From NCBI GenBank assembly GCA_016792805.1, contig JAEUHX010000013.1, forward strand, positions 1 through 64,000: a stretch of 64,000 bases of DNA, read 5' to 3'. The stretch's first letter is position 1. Each line of letters starts with the position of its first letter. The position numbers and the translations under genes are program-made. The notes beneath the pieces are model-generated. The model was given only the letters and a program-made list of their open reading frames with translations, was not told the origin of the DNA and made no database searches. This document shows, in pieces, positions 7,789 to 16,987 of the stretch. The stretch comes from Planctomycetota bacterium. Its GTDB lineage: Bacteria > Planctomycetota > UBA1135 > JACQFD01.

Positions 7789-9298
7789 TATTTCCTGCGG
7801 CGTCCTTCGCGACGACGACCAGCTCCGATGGAGCGATCGGCACGCCGTTGGCATTCCAAGCGGCGCGGAAGAGGTGGCCGCCCATGGGCGTCATGGCGCA
7901 AAGCGTACGAACGCCGCCGGAGTCATCTTTAGAACGTGCAGCCAGAGTGCATTGTAAATAATCTTGTCCGTCGTCGTAGACGGAGTCTTGAATAAACGCG
8001 TGCACCGTCCAGGTGTCCTGAAACTGCGTCATGCGCGTAGCAATGATCTTCGGACCGCGCGAATCGGCGGGGCCGCGTCCTGCGAACAGTAAATTGCCCG
8101 TGCCCGACTCGCCGATGCAATGCACATAATCGATGCGTCCGTCGCCGTTCAGGTCGACGGCGATCCCATCGCACCCGGGCGCCCGCTTGGCTTCGAAGGC
8201 GTCCACATATTCGAAGCGGAAACCTCCCCGATTGAGGTAGAGCTTCGGCGCCATGTAAGCGAGCGTCGCGATGATGACGTCGAGGCGTCCGTCCTGGTCG
8301 ACGTCGGCATAGGAGACTTCATTGTCGTCGTCGTCGTTGTGGCCGATGATCGTCGCCTTGGAATGCTCGAAGCCGAGCTGCCCCGACTCGGAGTGGAGGT
8401 TCTTCGACGTGCCCTCGATGTAGCCTTCCATCGAGATCCAGAATCCGTCGACGTCGCCGTCGTCGTCGAGATCTCCCCACTCGCATTCATAATTATTGGC
8501 TGAGCCCTTGTAGCCGAGCATCTCCGTCGCATCGGTGAACTTTCCGGTTCCGTCATTCAGGAACAGGAGCTGACCCGTCGTGCCCTTGAAGGTTCCGACG
8601 AGGTCGAGATCGAAGTCACCGTCGATGTCGGCAAACGTGACATCCTGGGCAACCGGCATCGTTATCGCAGGAAGGCGATCGGTGGCATCGGTGAACTTCC
8701 CGGTCCCGTCGTTCAAGAAAAGCCGAGGAGACTTTCCTTGATCACACAAAATCACGTCGAGGTCGCCGTCGTCATCCACGTCGCCCGCCTCGCCGCCAGC
8801 CGACGACATCGGCGTCGCCGGAAATTCCACACCCGTGAGATCGTTGAAGATCCCCTTGCCGTCGTTCCGCAGGTAGGCGGCAGGCCGCCCCCCCGCATTT
8901 CCCTCCATTTGTGCGAAGAGCAGATCCGGCGCGCCGTCGGCATTGAGGTCACGGGCGATGACGCCGCCCGCCTGCACCACAAATCCCTTCGGAAGTCTAG
9001 CCTCCGCCTCATCGACAAATTTCCACTCCGTCTGCGTGCCGCGATTCATTTGGATCTGCGGGGCCGCCGGCTCCTGCTTCTTCGGGCGCAGCACAAATCC
9101 CGTCGCGAAGATCACATCCAGCTTTCCGTCGAGGTCGAGATCGGCGACATCCACCCCCTCACATTTGATCTTCGCGCTCGGGCCGCCGAAGGCATTGGGC
9201 ACAAGGTCGAACAGGCGCGTCGGCGCCGAGGCGGGACGAGAGTCGGAAGCGGGGGCAGCGGCCTGCACGAGGAGCAGGACGGAGGCGATCAGGGTCAC
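7751..9298 (-). CDS. Exported FG-GAP/VCBS repeat protein
   Basis: The protein (515 residues from the GTG at 9298) has a short signal peptide (VTLIASVLLLVQAAAPA) and a beta-propeller built from at least seven calcium-loop repeats of the form DxDxDGxxD: ADLDLDGKLDV, DLNADGAPDL, GDVDDDGDLDV, ADIDGDFDLDL, GDLDDDGDVDG, ADVDQDGRLDV and VDLNGDGRIDY. Such proteins are secreted or surface-bound and take part in adhesion or ligand binding; the ligand is unknown. The open frame extends upstream to 9421, but that part has no signal and is arginine-rich. The C-terminus overlaps the convergent esterase-like gene by 38 bp. Confidence 0.9.
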   Translation of the reverse strand: MTLIASVLLLVQAAAPASDSRPASAPTRLFDLVPNAFGGPSAKIKCEGVDVADLDLDGKLDVIFATGFVLRPKKQEPAAPQIQMNRGTQTEWKFVDEAEARLPKGFVVQAGGVIARDLNADGAPDLLFAQMEGNAGGRPAAYLRNDGKGIFNDLTGVEFPATPMSSAGGEAGDVDDDGDLDVILCDQGKSPRLFLNDGTGKFTDATDRLPAITMPVAQDVTFADIDGDFDLDLVGTFKGTTGQLLFLNDGTGKFTDATEMLGYKGSANNYECEWGDLDDDGDVDGFWISMEGYIEGTSKNLHSESGQLGFEHSKATIIGHNDDDDNEVSYADVDQDGRLDVIIATLAYMAPKLYLNRGGFRFEYVDAFEAKRAPGCDGIAVDLNGDGRIDYVHCIGESGTGNLLFAGRGPADSRGPKIIATRMTQFQDTWTVHAFIQDSVYDDGQDYLQCTLAARSKDDSGGVRTLCAMTPMGGHLFRAAWNANGVPIAPSELVVVAKDAAGNITSSAPTPAPPR

Positions 9299-9363
9299 GG
9301 GCTCACTGTACGAGCCTTGCCGCCGCTGCGCGAAGGGGCATCTCCCTGTTTTGCCCGCGCGCT

Positions 9364-10083
9364 TCAAATGGAGAAGCGCCGCACCTCGCCTCGCGGGCGA
9401 CGTGGGGCGCCTCGGTCCCACTCGATTCCTGAGGTGGATGATGGCGCGAGGAGCGTCATCGACAGCGTGTTCGATGCGCGCAGTCCAAAGCAGCTTGGGA
9501 CGCAGGTGGCCGCGGGCCGTGCGTTCGTGGCCTGCCCGTGGAACGTCCGGCCGACGATCGGCGCGCTGTCCGGCAGCGGCGGGAGCGCGCCGGACGTCTG
9601 GGGCACTGACGGGAGAAGGTCGAATGAGTGAACTTCAGCGACCGTAAGAGGATCGACGCGGATCGTGGGACAGATCGAGAGATCGTGCGTCGGAGCTATC
9701 CGCGGCGAGTTCGCGAATAATAGAAGCCCGAGGTCTGCGGGCGCTTTTGTGAGATTGATGCGAAACGCAGAATCCCCGAAGGTGCTGGGTGAGCTCGCGA
9801 TGCGATCCTGCGGACCGAGGCAGCTCGGCGTGGCGCCGGTGCCGAGCGTGATTCCGGCGGGAATCGCCGAGAGCGCGGTGACGCGGCCGACATTCACAAA
9901 TGTCGTCACTCCCACGGTGACGTTGCGCAAGGGAACGTCCACCACAAATCCGAGAGCTGCAGCGCTGTCGAGGAAAGCGGCAGCCGAGATCACCGCGCTG
10001 ACGAGGAACACTGGAAACATATCGCGGTCGACATCGGCGGCGACGCTCACCGTGCCCGGGTCCCCGACGCCAGCGTCTTCCAT
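9364..10083 (-). pseudogene. Decayed C-terminal domain of a secreted repeat protein
   Basis: The frame encodes 239 residues without a signal peptide. Its middle (GTGATPSCLGPQ, then FGDSAFRINLTKAPADLGLLL, ending SMTLLAP) matches the pattern of the C-terminal domain of the protein at 53022-55700 (GTGTPGCFGPQ, GDASFSFVTSHAPPTALGLGLL, ending RIVVQAP). In that intact paralogue the protein stops right after QAP, whereas here about 30 unrelated basic residues follow. An in-frame TGA lies just upstream of the first ATG. I infer a remnant that has lost its N-terminal repeats and its native stop. A short functional protein is possible but less likely. Confidence 0.55.
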
Positions 10084-10230
10084 GGCTGAAGCCTGTCACC
10101 AATCCGTCGAGGCTTCCGTCCACGAGATCATCGACACGCCCGATGCCATCGATGCTGCCGGCGCTTTAGCCGCCGGCCATGGCCGCCATGCGCGGCCGCC
10201 GCTGTGCCCGAGCTCCGCCGGCTCCGGCGC

Positions 10231-10782
<552 letters not shown>

Positions 10783-10790
10783 GGCGATGC

Positions 10791-11948
10791 TCAGCGGGGA
10801 ACCGAAATCCACTTCTTGGTTTCGGCCGAGCGCATCGCGGCCTCGAGAACCTGCTGCGTGCGCAGCCCGTCTTCGAAATCGGGCTGTGCTTTTGTGCCTT
10901 TCGCGATGGCGGTCACGACGTCGAGGATCTCGTGCGTGAAGGTGTGTTCGTAGCCGAGCATGTGGCCGGCCGGCCACCAGGCGCCGGCGTAGGGATGTCC
11001 GGCCTCGGTGCACAAGATGGTGCGGAAGCCGCGCTCGGTCGGCGCGTCCTCCGTGGAATACCACTGAAGCTCATTGAGCCTTTCGAGATCCCAGCAGAGA
11101 GTTCCCTTCTCGCCGTTGATCTCCCAAGTGTGGTGATTCTTGCGGCCCGCGGCGAACCGCGTCGCCTCGAACGAGCCGAGCGCCCCGTTTTCGAACCGCG
11201 CCAAGAAGAGCGACGCGTCCTCGACGGTGACCTCACCCATGGCTGCGCCTTTCTTGGAGCCGCGCCGTCCGAGCTCGCCTTCGCCCGCCGGCAGCGGGCG
11301 TTTGCGAATAAATGTCTTTGTCATGCCGCACACTTCTGCGATCTCTCCCACGAGGTAGCGCGCCATGTCGGTGATATGTGCATTCAGGTCGCCATGGGGA
11401 CCCGACCCCGCCACCTCCTTCCGCAGCCGCCACACCAGCGGAAAATTGGGATCGAGAATCCAATCCTGCAGATACCGGGCGCGGAAGTGATAGATGCGCC
11501 CGAGGTCGCCGCGTTCAATCATGCGCTTGGCGTGGGCGACTGCGGGCGCGCGCCGATAATTGTATGCGGTGAGCGTCACTGTCCCCGCCTTCTTCGCCGC
11601 GGCCGCCATCTGCTTGGCCTGCGCCACCGTGTTCGCGAGCGGCTTCTCGCAAATCACATGTTTCCCCGCCTTGAGCGCGGCGATGGCGATCTCGGCGTGG
11701 GAGTCGCCCGGAGTACACACATCCACGAGGTCGATGTCTTTGCGGGCGATCACCTCGCGCCAATCGGTCGAGGCCTCCTCCCAGCCGAACTTCGCCGCCT
11801 GGGCCGCCGTGCGTTGCGCATCCTGGCCGCACAGAACCGCCATCTCGGGCGGGTCCACCGGGAAGAAGGACGCTACGGTACGGAACGCGTGGCTGTGCAC
11901 GCGCCCCATGAATTGCGTTCCAAGGAGAGCGACGCGAAATCCGGGCAT
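10791..11948 (-). CDS. Gfo/Idh/MocA-family NAD(P)-dependent oxidoreductase
   Basis: The 385-residue protein has an N-terminal Rossmann fold (FRVALLGTQFMGRVHSHAF, a variant of GxGxxG) and the family signature HVICEKPLANTVAQAK, whose EKP lysine is the usual catalytic residue. The substrate domain includes GSGPHGDLNAHITDMARYL with the conserved DxxxH-like pattern. Members oxidise or reduce sugars, inositols and related polyols; the exact substrate is not predictable. The frame reads 17 residues further upstream, but ATG 11948 fits the fold start. It forms a unit with the HD-domain gene downstream. Planctomycetes carry many such oxidoreductases. Confidence 0.93.
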   Translation of the reverse strand: MPGFRVALLGTQFMGRVHSHAFRTVASFFPVDPPEMAVLCGQDAQRTAAQAAKFGWEEASTDWREVIARKDIDLVDVCTPGDSHAEIAIAALKAGKHVICEKPLANTVAQAKQMAAAAKKAGTVTLTAYNYRRAPAVAHAKRMIERGDLGRIYHFRARYLQDWILDPNFPLVWRLRKEVAGSGPHGDLNAHITDMARYLVGEIAEVCGMTKTFIRKRPLPAGEGELGRRGSKKGAAMGEVTVEDASLFLARFENGALGSFEATRFAAGRKNHHTWEINGEKGTLCWDLERLNELQWYSTEDAPTERGFRTILCTEAGHPYAGAWWPAGHMLGYEHTFTHEILDVVTAIAKGTKAQPDFEDGLRTQQVLEAAMRSAETKKWISVPR

Positions 11949-12058
11949 GGGCGGCTCGACGGTTGCGGAGGGTAGGTGATCCGAGTTTCGGCGGGACACG
12001 TTGCAGCTCGTCGATGCGTCTGTCTATCTCCACGCGCTGGGCTGCTATGGTGGCGCCC

Positions 12059-12991
12059 ATGCGGAATCCTCGACGTGGAGTGTGGGTGCTGGCGGCGTCG
12101 ATCGGCCTCTCGGCCGCGGCCCTCGGCCACGAGTACTGGCTCGAGCCGATCGCGACGATCGCGCCGGGCGGAACGACCGTGTGGCGCGCGTGGGTCGGCG
12201 AGGGTATGACGGCGGAGAAGCAGGTGTCGCTCTATCCCTCAAAGCCCAAGCGCGCCCTGCTTCGGACTCCGAGTGGAGAGCGTGAGGAGCCCTTCGCGCC
12301 CGAAGTATCTGTAAAGGGAGCGGATGGATCGCCCATCGGATCGGTGAACATGGAGGTGGCGATTCGGCGCTCGGAGCCCGGCACCTCGCTGCTGGCCCTG
12401 CACGGCGAGCCGAAGTTCATCGAGCTCGACAGCTCCAAGTTCGACGCCTATCTCCAGGAAGACGGGCTCGAGTCGATCCTGACGTTGCGGCGCTCCCAGG
12501 GGCCGCCCCCCGGGACTGTGAAGGAGCGCTACTCGCGTTGCGCCAAGACGGTTTTCGCCGTCGGCAAGCCCGCGGGCGATGCGGCGACGCGTGCGACCGA
12601 TCTCCCGCTCGACGTGATCCCGACCGTCGATCCGACGACCTTACAGATTGGCCGCGCGCTCACCGTGGAGGTTCGCTTCCGCGGGCAGCCGCTCCCGAAG
12701 ACCCTCCTCCGCGCGTGGATGCGCACCGATTTGCCCACAAAAGAAGGGGAGGGGGCCGCGGCTTCCAAGCTCATGACTTCCGTGAAAACCGACGGCGCGG
12801 GGCGCGCCTCGATTCCGATCACGGTGGCCGGGAACTGGCTCGTGGCCACCGTACACATGATCGCCGCCGAGGAGAAAGGCTACGATTACGAGAGCTTCTG
12901 GGGATCGTTGACCTTTCATGTGCCCTCGAAGGAGGCGCCCGGCATCGAGTCGGTGGGCGCGAGCGCGCCCGCGTCGCGTCCGCTCCAGTGA
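12059..12991 (+). CDS. DUF4198-type periplasmic protein (NikM/CbiK-like)
   Basis: The 310-residue exported protein has a signal peptide (RRGVWVLAASIGLSAAALG) ending just before HEYWLEP, the usual mature start of DUF4198 proteins, which keep a His near the processed N-terminus. The body is a beta-sandwich with a second conserved region near LTVEVRFRGQPLPKTLLRAW and ends with GKASIP-like AGRASIPITVAGNWLV. Family members are linked to nickel/cobalt uptake or act as periplasmic binding domains. The stop overlaps the GTG start of the next gene (GTGA), so it heads a five-gene cluster. ATG 12047 is an alternative start. Confidence 0.82.
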   Translation: MRNPRRGVWVLAASIGLSAAALGHEYWLEPIATIAPGGTTVWRAWVGEGMTAEKQVSLYPSKPKRALLRTPSGEREEPFAPEVSVKGADGSPIGSVNMEVAIRRSEPGTSLLALHGEPKFIELDSSKFDAYLQEDGLESILTLRRSQGPPPGTVKERYSRCAKTVFAVGKPAGDAATRATDLPLDVIPTVDPTTLQIGRALTVEVRFRGQPLPKTLLRAWMRTDLPTKEGEGAAASKLMTSVKTDGAGRASIPITVAGNWLVATVHMIAAEEKGYDYESFWGSLTFHVPSKEAPGIESVGASAPASRPLQ

Positions 12992-13755
12992 ACTTCAGCA
13001 ACGGAGGGCGGATCGGTTCCGGCGACCCGGCCGGCGGCGCCCCGTCGATCGGTGCCGTCGTGCCGACGCTCAACGAGCGCGAGCACGCCCCTGAGCTTGT
13101 CCGATCGCTGGCCCTCGACCGCCGCGTCGAGGTGGTGGTGGCCGACGGAGGCAGCTCCGACGGCACCCGCGAGGCAATCGAGGAGCTCAGCCGGTCGCAC
13201 CCCAATGTGCGCCTCGTGTCCTCGCCGCGCGGCCGAGGCCCCCAGCTCCGCGCCGGAGCGGCGGCTTCATCGGCGCCCATTGTGTGGTTTCTCCACGCCG
13301 ACACGCGGTTGCCCCAAAACGGCGCCGACGCGATTTTAGAGGCGGTCCGCGGCGGCTGTGTCGGTGGCGCCTTTCGGCTCGCGTTCGACGACCGGCGCCT
13401 CACGCTGCGGGCGGTGGCCTGGTGCGCGAACATCCGCACGGCGATCACGGGCACCCCCTTCGGCGATCAGGCGCTTTTCGCGCGGCGCGACGCACTCGAA
13501 CGGGCCGGCGGAGTTCCCGACTGGCCGCTTTTCGAGGACGTGGAACTCGTTCGTCGCTTGCGCCGCTGCGGACCGTTTCGCGTGCTGGAGCCGAGCGTCA
13601 CGTCGAGCGCTCGCCGTTACCGTCGAGACGGCCTGCTGGCGACGCTGCTGACGCACAAGAAGCTGGAGCTGCTCTACCTGGCGGGCGCATCACCGGAGCG
13701 ACTCGCCGAGATCCGATACGGTGGCGGCCCCCGTAGGGAGTCGGCCTCCTCCTAA
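12988..13755 (+). CDS. GT2 glycosyltransferase (TIGR04283-like, rSAM-associated transferase type)
   Basis: The 255-residue protein is a family 2 glycosyltransferase: AVVPTLNE at residues 23-30, the nucleotide-binding ADGGSSDGT at 52-60, HADTRLP at 103-109, GTPFGDQALFARR at 155-167 and FEDVELVRRLRR at 182-193. The overall pattern, with FGDQ and EDVEL, is that of the transferase-2 group described as associated with radical SAM proteins, and a radical SAM gene follows 8 bp downstream. It starts at GTG 12988, sharing bases with the previous TGA. It has no membrane anchor and would act at the cytoplasmic side; donor and acceptor are unknown. Confidence 0.9.
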   Translation: MNFSNGGRIGSGDPAGGAPSIGAVVPTLNEREHAPELVRSLALDRRVEVVVADGGSSDGTREAIEELSRSHPNVRLVSSPRGRGPQLRAGAAASSAPIVWFLHADTRLPQNGADAILEAVRGGCVGGAFRLAFDDRRLTLRAVAWCANIRTAITGTPFGDQALFARRDALERAGGVPDWPLFEDVELVRRLRRCGPFRVLEPSVTSSARRYRRDGLLATLLTHKKLELLYLAGASPERLAEIRYGGGPRRESASS

Positions 13756-13763
13756 ACTGACCG

Positions 13764-15062
13764 ATGGCGCTCCTCCCCACGTTTCCCGACGCCGCGCAAC
13801 GCCGCGAGCGGCTCCGCCAGGCTCGCGAGCGGCTCGATGCGCGATTCCGCGTTCCCCACCAAGTGCTCGGCCAGCGCTTCCCGATGGGTTGCGTTGCGCT
13901 CGAGATCACGCAGCGGTGCAACCTCGATTGCACACTTTGTTACTTGTCGGAGAACAGCGAACGCACAAAGGATGTGCCGCTCGAGGCGGTGATGCGGCGC
14001 CTGGAGCAGATTCGCGAGGCCTACGGCTGCGGGATGGCGGTGCAGATCACCGGGGGCGATCCGACGCTGCGCAAACGTCCGGAACTCGTCGCGATCGTGC
14101 GCCGCGCCACGGAGCTTGGGCTTGAGCCGGCGCTCTTCACCAATGGGATTCTTGCACACCGCGATTTGTTGCAAGAGCTGGCGGCGGCGGGACTCTGCGA
14201 CGTTGCATTCCACGTCGACATGACGCAGGAGCGCAAGGGATTTGCGAGCGAGGAGTCGCTGAACGCCGTGCGCCAAGAGTACATCGAGCGCGCCCGCGGG
14301 CTCGGCCTCGCCGTGATCTTCAATACAACAGTTCATGACGGGAATTTTCACGAGATCCCTGCGCTGGTCCGCTTTTTCAAGAAGCACGCCGACGTGGTCG
14401 GCATGGCGTCGTTCCAGATGCAGGCCGTCACGGGCCGCGGCGAGCTCACCGACCGAACCGACACGATTACCGTGAAGAATGTGCGGAGGAAGATCTCCGA
14501 AGGGGCGGGGATCGACATCCGCTGGGATAACGTGATGGTGGGTCATCCGGAGTGCAATTCTGTTGCGTTCACGGTGGTGACCGGCGGGCGTTCGGTGAAT
14601 ATTCACGAGACGCCCGATTTCTTCGCCATGGTGCTGAAGGAGCTGGAGGATGTGTATCTTCCGAGGGCGAACCCGGTGAAGACGGGCTTGCGCACTGCGG
14701 CGGGGGTGTTGCTGACGCGGCCGCGCCTCGCAGCGGCCGGGCTGGTTCACGTCGCCAAGATCCTCGGGCGCAACTTCGGGACGTTCCTCCGCGGAGGATT
14801 TGTGGTGCGCAAGCAAACCTACTTCATCCACAATTTCATGGATGCCGAGCATCTGGTCGGCGAGCGCTGCACCAACTGTGTGTTCCGCGTTGCCACGGGC
14901 GAGCACGGCTTCGTGTCGATGTGCGTCCACAACGCCCAGCGCGACCGGTTCATCCTCACGCCGGTGCCCGTCTCGACTCCCCACGGGATGCGGCGGTTTG
15001 ATCCGCTGAGCGGAGAGCTTCTCCCTCTGGCTGCGTCGGCGCCTGCTGCAGCAGCGCCGTAG
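13764..15062 (+). CDS. Radical SAM protein with C-terminal auxiliary Cys cluster
   Basis: The 432-residue protein contains the [4Fe-4S] SAM-binding motif CNLDCTLC (Cys52, Cys56, Cys59) preceded by LEITQR, the GGDP motif (ITGGDPTLR, about 96-103), and a TIM-barrel core. Additional cysteines follow: Cys264 in GHPECNS, and Cys369/Cys372/Cys387 in ERCTNC and SMCVHN. These could bind a second iron-sulfur cluster as in SPASM/twitch proteins. An N-terminal RERLRQARERLDARF helix precedes the barrel. I cannot assign a substrate. It is the central gene of the DUF4198-GT2-rSAM-DUF547-GNAT cluster. No quinone, haem or molybdopterin family signature was recognised. Confidence 0.92.
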   Translation: MALLPTFPDAAQRRERLRQARERLDARFRVPHQVLGQRFPMGCVALEITQRCNLDCTLCYLSENSERTKDVPLEAVMRRLEQIREAYGCGMAVQITGGDPTLRKRPELVAIVRRATELGLEPALFTNGILAHRDLLQELAAAGLCDVAFHVDMTQERKGFASEESLNAVRQEYIERARGLGLAVIFNTTVHDGNFHEIPALVRFFKKHADVVGMASFQMQAVTGRGELTDRTDTITVKNVRRKISEGAGIDIRWDNVMVGHPECNSVAFTVVTGGRSVNIHETPDFFAMVLKELEDVYLPRANPVKTGLRTAAGVLLTRPRLAAAGLVHVAKILGRNFGTFLRGGFVVRKQTYFIHNFMDAEHLVGERCTNCVFRVATGEHGFVSMCVHNAQRDRFILTPVPVSTPHGMRRFDPLSGELLPLAASAPAAAAP

Positions 15063-15101
15063 GATCAGCCGTGCGGGGGAGTGCCGCTGCCAGCGCCCTC
15101 G

Positions 15102-15169
15102 CGGGTTTCTAGAAACCCGACGGAGCGGGAGGCATCCTCGCTGCGGGCTGCGCGGCATTGCGGCCGCGC
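15102..15169. terminator. Two adjacent intergenic hairpins between rSAM and DUF547 genes
   Basis: A perfect 18-bp palindrome CGGGTTTCTAGAAACCCG lies at 15102-15119. It is followed by a stem GCGCGGC-ATTGCG-GCCGCGC at 15150-15169. There is no clear T-tract, so these could attenuate or separate the two halves of the cluster rather than being a classical terminator. Confidence 0.4.
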
Positions 15170-15212
15170 GGCACCTTCGAACTTTTCTCCATCACGTTTT
15201 TCTTGGTGACCC

Positions 15213-16058
15213 ATGCAACGCCGTTCTGTTTTGTTGGGCGCAGCCGCGGCGATCTTCGCCGGCGGCATGGCGCTGACCCATTGCTCCTGCTCCACGATTG
15301 AAGTGAACAAGGTGTCGGGGCCGCCGCCGAAGGATTCCCGCGGCGCGTTCTCCCACGCCGACTTCAATACGGTCTTGAAGAAAACTGTGAACGCCCAAGG
15401 GAAGGTCGACTACGAGGCCCTTCGGCTCGACCACGCCCAGCTCGACCGCTATCTGGGATTGCTCGCGGCGACCTCGCCGGACAACGACAAGTCGCTTTTC
15501 CCCAATGATGCGCACAAGCTCGCGTATTGGCTCAATGCTTACAATGCGTGCGTCATCAAGCAAGTGATCGAGAAGGGGATCACCGACAGCGTCGGCGATT
15601 CGGTGTTCAAGCAGGCGTCGTTCTTCGTGCAGACCCGATTTGTGCTCGGCGGCGAGTCGATCAGCCTGAGGAGCCTCGAGGACGACAAGGTGCGCACGGT
15701 CTATGACGCGCGCGTTCACTTCGCGCTCAATTGTGCGTCGGGAGGCTGCCCGCGGCTACGGCCGGAGGCTTTCGATGCGGCCGATCTCGACGCGGTGCTG
15801 GAGGACTGTGCCAAGGAATTCTGTAATGAGGATCGCAACGTGAAGTGGAGCCGTGCGAGCGCGACGGTCACGTTCTCGAAGATCTTCGATTGGTACAAAG
15901 ACGACTTCCTGGAGCACGCGCGGCGGAAAGGCATTTCGAACCCAACGCTGCGCGACTGCGTGAATCTGTGGCGTCCGGCGGATAAGAAGCTTCCCCAGAC
16001 GGGGGAGGATGTTTTCCTCGACTACGACTGGACGCTGAACGCGCAGAAGAAGTCGTGA
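15213..16058 (+). CDS. DUF547 domain protein, exported
   Basis: The 281-residue protein starts with a Tat-like or lipoprotein-like leader (MQRRSVLLGAAAAIFAGGMAL, then THCSCS). The core is DUF547: FPNDAHKLAYWLNAYNACVIK (about 97-117), GGESISLRSLEDDKVR, and VHFALNCASGGCPRL with the conserved Cys pair in CASGGC. The molecular function of DUF547 is unknown; it is common in exported proteins of bacteria and plants. It sits 150 bp after the radical SAM gene and its TGA overlaps the GTG start of the acetyltransferase gene, so it belongs to the same cluster. Confidence 0.9.
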   Translation: MQRRSVLLGAAAAIFAGGMALTHCSCSTIEVNKVSGPPPKDSRGAFSHADFNTVLKKTVNAQGKVDYEALRLDHAQLDRYLGLLAATSPDNDKSLFPNDAHKLAYWLNAYNACVIKQVIEKGITDSVGDSVFKQASFFVQTRFVLGGESISLRSLEDDKVRTVYDARVHFALNCASGGCPRLRPEAFDAADLDAVLEDCAKEFCNEDRNVKWSRASATVTFSKIFDWYKDDFLEHARRKGISNPTLRDCVNLWRPADKKLPQTGEDVFLDYDWTLNAQKKS

Positions 16059-16516
16059 GCGTGCGCGTGCGCGATGCGGAGCCCGGCGATCGGGAGACGA
16101 TCGTCGGGTTCAACGCATCCATGGGGCGCGAGACGGAGGGGATTGTGCTGCCGCTGGAGCGGCTGCGCCGGGGGACGCAGGCCCTGCTGGAGGACCCGCG
16201 GCGTGGGCGCTATTGGATTGCTGAGCTCGACGGCGTGCCGGTGGGTCAGATCATGGTGACTTACGAGTGGAGCGATTGGCGCGCCGCCGATTTTTGGTGG
16301 ATTCAGAGTGTGTACACAAAGCCGGAGCACCGAGGACGCGGTGTGTATCGGGCGATGCACGGACATGTGGTCGCGCTGGCGCAGCGCAGCGGCGCGGCGG
16401 GCGTGCGGCTCTATGTGGAACGCCACAATACGGGAGCTCGGGCGGTATATGAGAAGCTCGGGATGAAGTCCGCACCGTATGAAATGATGGAGATCGATTT
16501 TGTGATTTCGCGGTAG
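16055..16516 (+). CDS. GNAT-family N-acetyltransferase
   Basis: The 153-residue protein has the GNAT fold: RDAEPGDRETI at the start, the acetyl-CoA motif A in WIQSVYTKPEHRGRGVYRAM (RGRGV as the Q/RxxGxG/A loop), and motif B in VRLYVERHNTGARAVYEKLGM, followed by a C-terminal strand YEMMEIDFVI. It would transfer an acetyl group from acetyl-CoA to an amine; the substrate is unknown. It begins at GTG 16055, overlapping the DUF547 stop (GTGA), and is the last gene of the cluster. A strong terminator-like hairpin lies about 340 bp downstream. Confidence 0.93.
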   Translation: MSVRVRDAEPGDRETIVGFNASMGRETEGIVLPLERLRRGTQALLEDPRRGRYWIAELDGVPVGQIMVTYEWSDWRAADFWWIQSVYTKPEHRGRGVYRAMHGHVVALAQRSGAAGVRLYVERHNTGARAVYEKLGMKSAPYEMMEIDFVISR

Positions 16517-16594
16517 AGCAGCGGTCGGTATCGATGGAACGTGGGGGAGTGCTGGCGTGGCGCGGCGGGGCTGTCTGAATGGTTGAATCGTGGG

Positions 16595-16642
16595 GCGCGG
16601 GCGCGCCCGCGCCGATTTGGACGCGCGTGAGCGTCCGGATGA
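16595..16642. repeat. Palindrome plus 31-bp dispersed repeat, copy 1
   Basis: An 18-bp perfect palindrome GCGCGGGCGCGCCCGCGC (16595-16612) is followed by the 31-bp repeat at 16612-16642, which runs from ccgatt through ggacgcgcgtgagcgtcc to ggatga. The same 31-bp unit occurs at 30711-30741 and 47216-47246 with one or two differences, and all copies are intergenic. The 471-bp gap (16517-16987) shows no convincing gene. Confidence 0.75.
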
Positions 16643-16858
16643 CGCTTGTGGAATCGCGACCTTCGTCGCTGGAGCTGCTCGCGGCGCGAACGAGTGGTAG
16701 GTCGCATGCCGAGGCCCCTCGACCGCTCTCCCGACTTTTTGATGCGGCCGTCGCGTTCCGTCGTGTGCTGCTGCTCGGCCGCGATCAGGCCGCTGTAGGC
16801 CCTTGCGACGATCGACGATTCACCCCGCGTTGCCGATCGCAGCGATTGCCCCACCGAA

Positions 16859-16921
16859 GGGAACCGTGGCATCGGGTGGGCGCCGGCTCCGTTGGGACCG
16901 GCGCTCCACGGGTTCCTTTTT
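16859..16921 (+). terminator. Rho-independent terminator-like hairpin
   Basis: A two-tier stem pairs GGAACCGTGG (16860-16869) with CCACGGGTTCC (16906-16916) and, inside it, GCGCCGG (16880-16886) with CCGGCGC (16898-16904). Five T residues follow at 16917-16921. It lies downstream of the GNAT gene and just before the next gene. Confidence 0.6.
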
Positions 16922-16987
16922 GTGGTCGTTGTCGCCGTGGGGATCCGCGGCGGCGATCTTCGGGGCCGTGGCCTCGTCGGTGATTCC

